Assembly (NCBI GenBank): GCA_038229715.1
Contig: JBBROD010000009.1
Location: forward strand, 11,583-75,582
DNA length: 64,000 nt
Direction: 5' to 3'
Origin: JANMES01 sp038229715
GTDB lineage: Bacteria > Planctomycetota > Phycisphaerae > Tepidisphaerales > Tepidisphaeraceae
Shown piece by piece: positions 60,382 to 64,000 of the stretch (position 1 is its first letter; each line of letters opens with the position of its first letter). The notes under the pieces are model-generated. The model worked only from the letters and a program-made list of their open reading frames with translations, searched no databases and was not told where the DNA came from. The translations under genes were made by a program, and so were the position numbers.

Positions 60382-61317
60382 ATGGCCATCATGGTTTTTC
60401 AGGTAGGCCCACACGCTTATGTACCGATCGTCACACGTAAAAAGCTTTGGGGGATTAACAAACAGGCATTAGAAGGACAGGCGCGGGAGAGCGACCGAAC
60501 ACTCAGGATCAGCCATCGCGTGGCCCCGGAGCGTCGGGAGGAGATTCTGCGGCATGAATACTATCACGCATGGTTGTTCTCTGTGCCTGACCCACGGAAT
60601 GAGGAGGAGGCAGCTATCTTGAACTCAACGATTGGCCAGCAGTTCGATCGTGACTTTGCGGCCGGCGGGGGAGTTGCCGCCCTGATGGTAATGGAGCCAG
60701 ACGACGAGCCTGATGCGGATCCGGCCATCGAGCCGAGCGCACTGGAGTTGTTGCGTCGAGCGAAGTATTCGACGCTCACCGGCGATTGGTGGAAATACTT
60801 TCAAGCCCTTTGCAAAGAGCGAAAGGTCAACATCTGGAGTGATGAATTGTTTCCACGGCTAATCCCTGACGTGGCGACTAACTCGTTCCGCCTGGCACTG
60901 GTGGTCAAGATCGAGCTAATGCGGAATCGCGCTTGTCGGTCCAAGCGATTCGCTGGAATGGATAACCCGATCCGCCACTACAAAAGCGGAGTTATTCAAA
61001 GCGTCACTATGACAATTTATCGGCTGATTGGTGGAGAACGATGCCCGTTTACAACAACGGTATCGTTTGATGAGTTTAAACCCTATGCAATGGGCGATTG
61101 GCCGAGTAAACAACCCGGCGAGTGGCTCGAAAAATGCTGTGAATCGAAGCTGCTGCGCCGTGCTTTTGCTGAATACATTGGCGATATGTACTCACAAGAG
61201 GAGATGATGCACGTTGAGAACAAGCCCACTCAACGAACGACAAAGCGATCTGATGATGTTCCGGTAGACGAACCTTGGCAGGATGATGTTGATGTATTCG
61301 AGCCAACAAACGCCTAG
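60382..61317 (+). CDS. HExxH metallopeptidase fused to Bet/RecT-like domain
   Basis: 311 residues, with AGGGG 8 bases before the ATG. Residues 1-105 form an IrrE/ImmA-like domain with H-E-Y-Y-H at 58-62 (zinc motif). Residues 135-275 resemble lambda Bet: F-Q-A-L-C-K-E-R-K-V-N-I-W, F-A-G-M-D, T-M-T-I-Y-R, then W-P-S-K-Q-P...K-L-L-R-R-A-F...G-D-M-Y-S-Q-E-E-M. An acidic linker (106-116) joins them. It could couple repressor cleavage or regulation to recombination. Its stop overlaps the convergent repressor stop. Confidence 0.65.
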   Translation: MAIMVFQVGPHAYVPIVTRKKLWGINKQALEGQARESDRTLRISHRVAPERREEILRHEYYHAWLFSVPDPRNEEEAAILNSTIGQQFDRDFAAGGGVAALMVMEPDDEPDADPAIEPSALELLRRAKYSTLTGDWWKYFQALCKERKVNIWSDELFPRLIPDVATNSFRLALVVKIELMRNRACRSKRFAGMDNPIRHYKSGVIQSVTMTIYRLIGGERCPFTTTVSFDEFKPYAMGDWPSKQPGEWLEKCCESKLLRRAFAEYIGDMYSQEEMMHVENKPTQRTTKRSDDVPVDEPWQDDVDVFEPTNA

Positions 61318-61832
61318 TCTTTAACTTCGGGCGGTTGTTTCTTACCGGCTTTCCGCCCAGAAAATTCCTGTTTGTCGATTAGGCCGGCTACGTCCGCGCG
61401 AGTAGATTTTCGCTTTTCAATTTCCAACAATCCTTTAACGATGCTGTTTTGGACGACGTTCCAGAGCAGTATGTTCGCTAACGGATTTTTCACGTCGAGC
61501 ATGTCGGCAACCAACTGCACGGCGCTTTTCGCACCATTGCGCCCACCCTTGTTCTTCCCACGAGATACGAAAACATGCCTCTCCCATCCTTGCTTAGGCT
61601 TCCATATTTGCCATGTCTTTTCAAATTCATCGAAAGACTTTGCCTCAAAAGCTTTGGCGTACTTCTGTCGGCTAGCAACCGACGCCGGCTTAAGACCGCG
61701 CACGTGACTGTTAATCGCCGCTGAACTCAGTGCAGATTCGCGCGCAACAAAGGATATCCCTTTCTTCTCGTCAAATATCTTGTAGTTCAAATAGTCAGCA
61801 AAATGCGATTCGTCGTCCGTAAGTTTTGGCAT
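61314..61832 (-). CDS. Putative phage repressor with HTH
   Basis: 172 residues. V-A-R-E-S-A-L-S-S-A-A-I-N-S-H-V-R-G-L (about 30-48) is an HTH. The C-terminal two-thirds are helical and basic, unlike a LexA-type peptidase domain. It is divergent from 61944, with a shared 111-base control region, the typical immunity layout. Confidence 0.6.
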   Translation of the reverse strand: MPKLTDDESHFADYLNYKIFDEKKGISFVARESALSSAAINSHVRGLKPASVASRQKYAKAFEAKSFDEFEKTWQIWKPKQGWERHVFVSRGKNKGGRNGAKSAVQLVADMLDVKNPLANILLWNVVQNSIVKGLLEIEKRKSTRADVAGLIDKQEFSGRKAGKKQPPEVKD

Positions 61833-61848
61833 TTCAACAGCCTATGTA

Positions 61849-61864
61849 AAAAGTGAACACTTTT
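61849..61864. promoter_or_regulatory. Probable repressor operator
   Basis: AAAAGTG-AA-CACTTTT is a perfect palindrome. It lies 17 bases before the leftward gene and between plausible -35 and -10 elements on that strand. Confidence 0.55.
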
Positions 61865-61906
61865 AAAACAATAGTTCTAGGGGTGCATAAAGAGAAAACA
61901 AAAAAC

Positions 61907-61934
61907 TTGACAGGCGGGCAGTCGTATGTATCTT
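61907..61934 (+). promoter_or_regulatory. Rightward switch promoter
   Basis: TTGACA (61907-61912), 16 bases, TATCTT (61929-61934). The expected RNA start is about 61941, 3 bases before the ATG at 61944. Confidence 0.6.
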
Positions 61935-61943
61935 GTATATATT

Positions 61944-62138
61944 ATGAAAACAAAACGACGCCAGCGCATTCACGCTAAACGTAGGCCGATCCCCATGCGT
62001 CGATCCGAAATCATCGACATGGTAGAGACGGTACATGCCTCTGGTGCAGCGGCTACAAAATCCGGCACGATGGTGATGCTGATTTCCGAAGCCTTTAACC
62101 ACCGCAAGTTTCTCGCTGAACAAAAGACATCTGATTAA
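61944..62138 (+). CDS. Small basic protein, Cro-position
   Basis: 64 residues from ATG 61944 (ATG 61926 lies within the promoter). Very basic N-terminus (K-T-K-R-R-Q-R-I-H-A-K-R-R), then one helical domain. No HTH recognised, but the position opposite the repressor is that of Cro/Cox regulators. Confidence 0.5.
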   Translation: MKTKRRQRIHAKRRPIPMRRSEIIDMVETVHASGAAATKSGTMVMLISEAFNHRKFLAEQKTSD

Positions 62139-62550
62139 CCGTATCGCGTGGGCCTGCGGACGCGCTAATAATTTCGGCTGTTTTTGCTACTTTCACAGTC
62201 CAGTCCGTTACGACCGTAGAGGATATGACATTTATCGCATCGTACCGGGTGGCGTATCGAAAGATGGGACTCCCGACCCGGACGATGCGATTTTAGACTT
62301 GCGCCGGTCCTGCGTCGTGTTGGCGTAGGGCGTCCGAAAATCCAAATCGGTACGTCCCGATTTGGTTGGGATCGGATTTGCGGGCGAAAGCTCGCACGGT
62401 GCTTTGGCGTGTGATGGAGTAGGTATCCAGCCGGAAACGTAGATTCTCTCGTGACGACGAGCGAAGACCGCGTGCCGCCCCGAGGGCAATACCGGGCTTC
62501 TACCATCACTGTCCGTTGTGTTTGGAGGCATCCATCGCAACGGCATTTGC
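62139..62550 (+). ncRNA. Gene-free, strongly structured stretch; candidate large RNA
   Basis: 62234-62250 pairs with 62276-62291 over 16 bp with one bulge, enclosing GGG/CCC. CCAAATCG (62342) pairs with CGATTTGG (62358). TGCGGGC-GAAA-GCTCGCA (62379-62396) is a GNRA hairpin. GTGATGG-AGTAG (62411) pairs with CTACCATCAC (62500), enclosing CTCGT-GACG-ACGAG (62448). A tRNA-like element follows directly. The rightward strand is assumed. Confidence 0.45.
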
Positions 62551-62629
62551 AGCAGCGACAAGGGTGAACGATACCGGCGAATGATGTGGTCGCCGTTGAT
62601 CGTCGCGGGTTCAATTCCCGCCGCTGCGA
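62551..62629 (+). tRNA. Degenerate tRNA-like element
   Basis: The T-arm GCGGG-TTCAATT-CCCGC (62605-62621) is canonical. The acceptor (A)GCAGCG pairs 6 of 7 with CGCTGCG, discriminator A. The D-arm GGT/ACC is short and its loop lacks GG. The anticodon arm CGGCGA/TCGCCG has a 9-base loop, ATGATGTGG, so no anticodon can be assigned with confidence. Confidence 0.35.
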
Positions 62630-62747
62630 TTCGATCGGTGAAGTATCAGCAACGCCGATCGTGGCCTGTCACGCTACGGCAGAACATCCCGAAGCCGCTG
62701 GCCCGCTACACAACCCACGGGCCGGCGGCGGAAGGGAAAGGGAAATG

Positions 62748-63092
62748 ATGGACAATCCGAAATTCAAAGTCGGTGATGTGGTGGCGATATGTGGTCGAAA
62801 CGGCATTAGAAAATCAACTATCTTGCATGTCACGCCGTCAGGACGTGTTACGAGATTAGATAACTTCTCCGATATGAAGTTTAACCAACGTGGTCGGCAA
62901 ATTCCGAGCGATATTTGGAGTCGTTCTTACATCGAATTGTGGAACGAATCGCATGGGAAAGAAGTGGAAATACAAAACGTAAAAGGGTATCGCCGCTGGC
63001 TGTCTGATCCTTCAGTATGGAATGACGTTCCAGACGAAATCGTGAAAGAGATTTACTTGAAGGTCAAGGCAGCACAAAAGGTAACAGCATGA
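62748..63092 (+). CDS. Small phage protein with KOW-like start
   Basis: 114 residues (ATG 62745 also possible). F-K-V-G-D-V-V-A-I-C-G and I-L-H-V-T-P-S-G-R-V-T resemble small SH3/KOW-type domains; the C-terminal half is helical. Function unknown. It overlaps the next start by 4 bases. Confidence 0.52.
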   Translation: MDNPKFKVGDVVAICGRNGIRKSTILHVTPSGRVTRLDNFSDMKFNQRGRQIPSDIWSRSYIELWNESHGKEVEIQNVKGYRRWLSDPSVWNDVPDEIVKEIYLKVKAAQKVTA

Positions 63093-63187
63093 ACGATTAC
63101 TCAGAACGCTTCGGCACGCTGGTATTGCTGCTCATCATCGTGGTTGGCGTTCCGCTGGCGTACACGTTTCGATGGAGTGCGGCATGA
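63089..63187 (+). CDS. Tiny membrane protein
   Basis: 32 residues with one hydrophobic helix (about 10-25). Starts in an ATGA overlap and ends in one. Function unknown. Confidence 0.45.
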   Translation: MNDYSERFGTLVLLLIIVVGVPLAYTFRWSAA

Positions 63188-63312
63188 TCGAGAACGAGAT
63201 CGACGAAGGCTGCGGATGTGTCGCAATGATCGTGATGGTGACGCTGCTGATCTTCCTGATCGGCTGCGCGGGCTTGGCGATGAAGTTCGCGGTGTGGGCT
63301 TGGGAGTGGTGA
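63184..63312 (+). CDS. Tiny Cys-containing membrane protein
   Basis: 42 residues. Acidic start with G-C-G-C, then a membrane helix (about 13-32) containing another Cys, and an aromatic end (W-A-W-E-W). Coupled to its neighbour by overlap. Confidence 0.45.
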   Translation: MIENEIDEGCGCVAMIVMVTLLIFLIGCAGLAMKFAVWAWEW

Positions 63313-63315
63313 ACA

Positions 63316-63609
63316 ATGAGCGAGACAATCTACCTACCAGCGACCGATACCCTGCCCGCGACCGCCGCGCCGCCGCTGTTGACGGAAGATGAAGTCCTGC
63401 GCCTACTCCGAATTGAATCGAAAGACGGCTACCAAGCCATCCGCAGAATGCGCGAACAGCCGGACGGGTTGCTTGGCTTCAAAGTCGGCACGAAGATGCG
63501 ATTTATGCTCTCGGATGTCATGCAATTTCTGCAAGTTCAACGTCAGAAAGCGATACCTTTCGCCCCCAATGTTGCCTCCAAAGAGAATGAATCGGCGGGT
63601 GCAAGATGA
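63316..63609 (+). CDS. xis: Excisionase-like HTH protein
   Basis: 97 residues. L-L-T-E-D-E-V-L-R-L-L-R-I and the wing G-F-K-V-G-T-K-M-R-F-M-L-S-D-V-M-Q-F-L match MerR/excisionase-type DNA-binding domains. It is 56 bases inside attR; after excision it would lie beside int. It probably directs excision. Confidence 0.7.
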   Translation: MSETIYLPATDTLPATAAPPLLTEDEVLRLLRIESKDGYQAIRRMREQPDGLLGFKVGTKMRFMLSDVMQFLQVQRQKAIPFAPNVASKENESAGAR

Positions 63610-63665
63610 AGAAATCGCCCGTAAAAACCGATGGATTCATAACATTCGGCCCGCCGATGACAAAT

Positions 63666-63710
63666 TGTTTTGTAAACAGCAGGTCGTCGGATCGTGCCCG
63701 ACAGGTGGCT
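63666..63710. repeat. attR core
   Basis: Exact copy of 17602-17646, marking the original host junction. Host sequence resumes at 63711. Confidence 0.95.
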
Positions 63711-63726
63711 TTTCTCTCATCTCATC

Positions 63727-64000
63727 TCAAAAGCTGTAAGTAAACTGCAACGCGATGAACAGCGTCGGGTCGACGTGATCCTTGATCAGACGATGGCCGT
63801 TGCTGTCGTCGAAGGTCAGCTCTTGCCAGGCGATAGCGCCGATTTCCCCTGAAATCTTGAACTGGGGTGAAGGCTTCCATTCCGCGCCGAGGCGGACGGG
63901 GATGGCGTCGTCCGTCAGCACGCCGGCCGTCCTTGGCAGCAGCAAGCAGTTGATTCCGGGGCAGGATGTGATGGCGATCGGCACGCCGTTCGGGCTGGCA
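63727..64000 (-). CDS. Outer-membrane-type protein, C-terminal part (runs off the window)
   Basis: The last 91 or so codons of a leftward host gene. The sequence ends in L-F-I-A-L-Q-F-T-Y-S-F, with alternating strands and a terminal Phe typical of outer-membrane barrels. The 5' part is beyond base 64000. Confidence 0.6.
   Translation of the reverse strand, partial: ASPNGVPIAITSCPGINCLLLPRTAGVLTDDAIPVRLGAEWKPSPQFKISGEIGAIAWQELTFDDSNGHRLIKDHVDPTLFIALQFTYSF

Larger units (their letters stand above)
17602..63710. mobile_element. Prophage integrated in tRNA-Thr, about 46.1 kb
   Basis: It is bounded by exact 45-base repeats (17602-17646 and 63666-63710), which set a 46,064-base unit. Order: integrase (leftward), early recombination/replication genes, small-gene block, terminator, membrane genes, fibres, terminase, Mu-like head module, connector and tail, tail tip, accessory genes, repressor switch, excisionase. 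All modules of a siphovirus-type virion are recognisable and no obvious frameshift or insertion breaks a core gene, so it may be functional. No endolysin was recognised. Confidence 0.93.

Noticed and set aside
61926..61943. Earlier ATG for the Cro-position gene
   Set aside because: It lies within the predicted -10 region, so it would not be in the transcript.
63606..63743. 45-residue frame overlapping the xis stop
   Set aside because: It runs through attR into host DNA, so its end is an accident of integration. A shorter or different phage version after circularisation is possible.
1..64000. CRISPR array
   Set aside because: No regularly spaced repeats of 25-40 bases with spacers. The 11-bp repeats at 17708 are too short and contiguous.

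Overview
The window is a stretch of bacterial chromosome carrying one complete-looking prophage. Two signs suggest a Planctomycetota host, perhaps of the Phycisphaerae type. One is a prophage protein that opens with an L-E-x-R-x-L-L-S motif of the planctomycete 'LEPR-XLL' kind. The other is a host protein with the C-x-x-C...V-Y-N-L-S N-terminal domain that I associate with this lineage. Base composition is moderately GC-rich. The host assignment is inference from gene content, not from a marker gene.

Bases 1-17573 are ordinary chromosome: a beta-propeller lipoprotein, malate dehydrogenase, a Tad-type pilus-associated protein, hexose-6-phosphate mutarotase, an M16 peptidase, a fused iron-type ABC permease, a parvulin lipoprotein, chorismate synthase, an M24 peptidase, an outer-membrane protein, an orphan ATP synthase epsilon subunit and greA. 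Nearly every host gene junction holds a long inverted repeat, of several sequence families. I see none of these families in the prophage.

A tRNA-Thr(TGT) gene at 17574-17646 is the attachment site. Its last 45 bases (17602-17646) recur exactly at 63666-63710. Between them lies a prophage of about 46.1 kb. A tyrosine integrase is just inside the left end and an excisionase-like protein is near the right end. The left arm (18.9-32 kb) is an early module on the + strand: HNH protein, ERF annealing protein, SSB, DEAH helicase, RusA resolvase, a cytosine methyltransferase and many small genes that overlap by 4 bases. A strong promoter drives it, and a near-identical second copy at 25.6 kb drives the second half. 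A terminator at 33147-33184 closes it.

The late module (33.2-57.2 kb) runs as follows: membrane proteins in the lysis position, beta-helix and fibre proteins, terminase, a Mu-type portal, MuF and protease/scaffold module, capsid, connector and tail proteins, a tail chaperone with a probable -1 frameshift, the tape measure, and tail-tip proteins. The head is Mu-like, but integration is by a tyrosine recombinase and not by transposition.

The right arm (57.2-63.7 kb) holds accessory and lysogeny genes: a secreted protein, two HicB-type pairs or pair-like units, a metallopeptidase-Bet fusion, a divergent repressor switch, a 600-base gene-free stretch rich in stable hairpins that ends in a tRNA-like element, and the excisionase. 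After attR the host resumes with the C-terminal end of an outer-membrane-type protein.

The strongest leads are: a 292-residue frame with its own ribosome binding site lying wholly inside the methyltransferase gene; the HExxH-Bet fusion; two structured, gene-free RNA candidates; a perfect A-AAC-CCT slippery site in the tail chaperone gene; and near-leaderless phage promoters.
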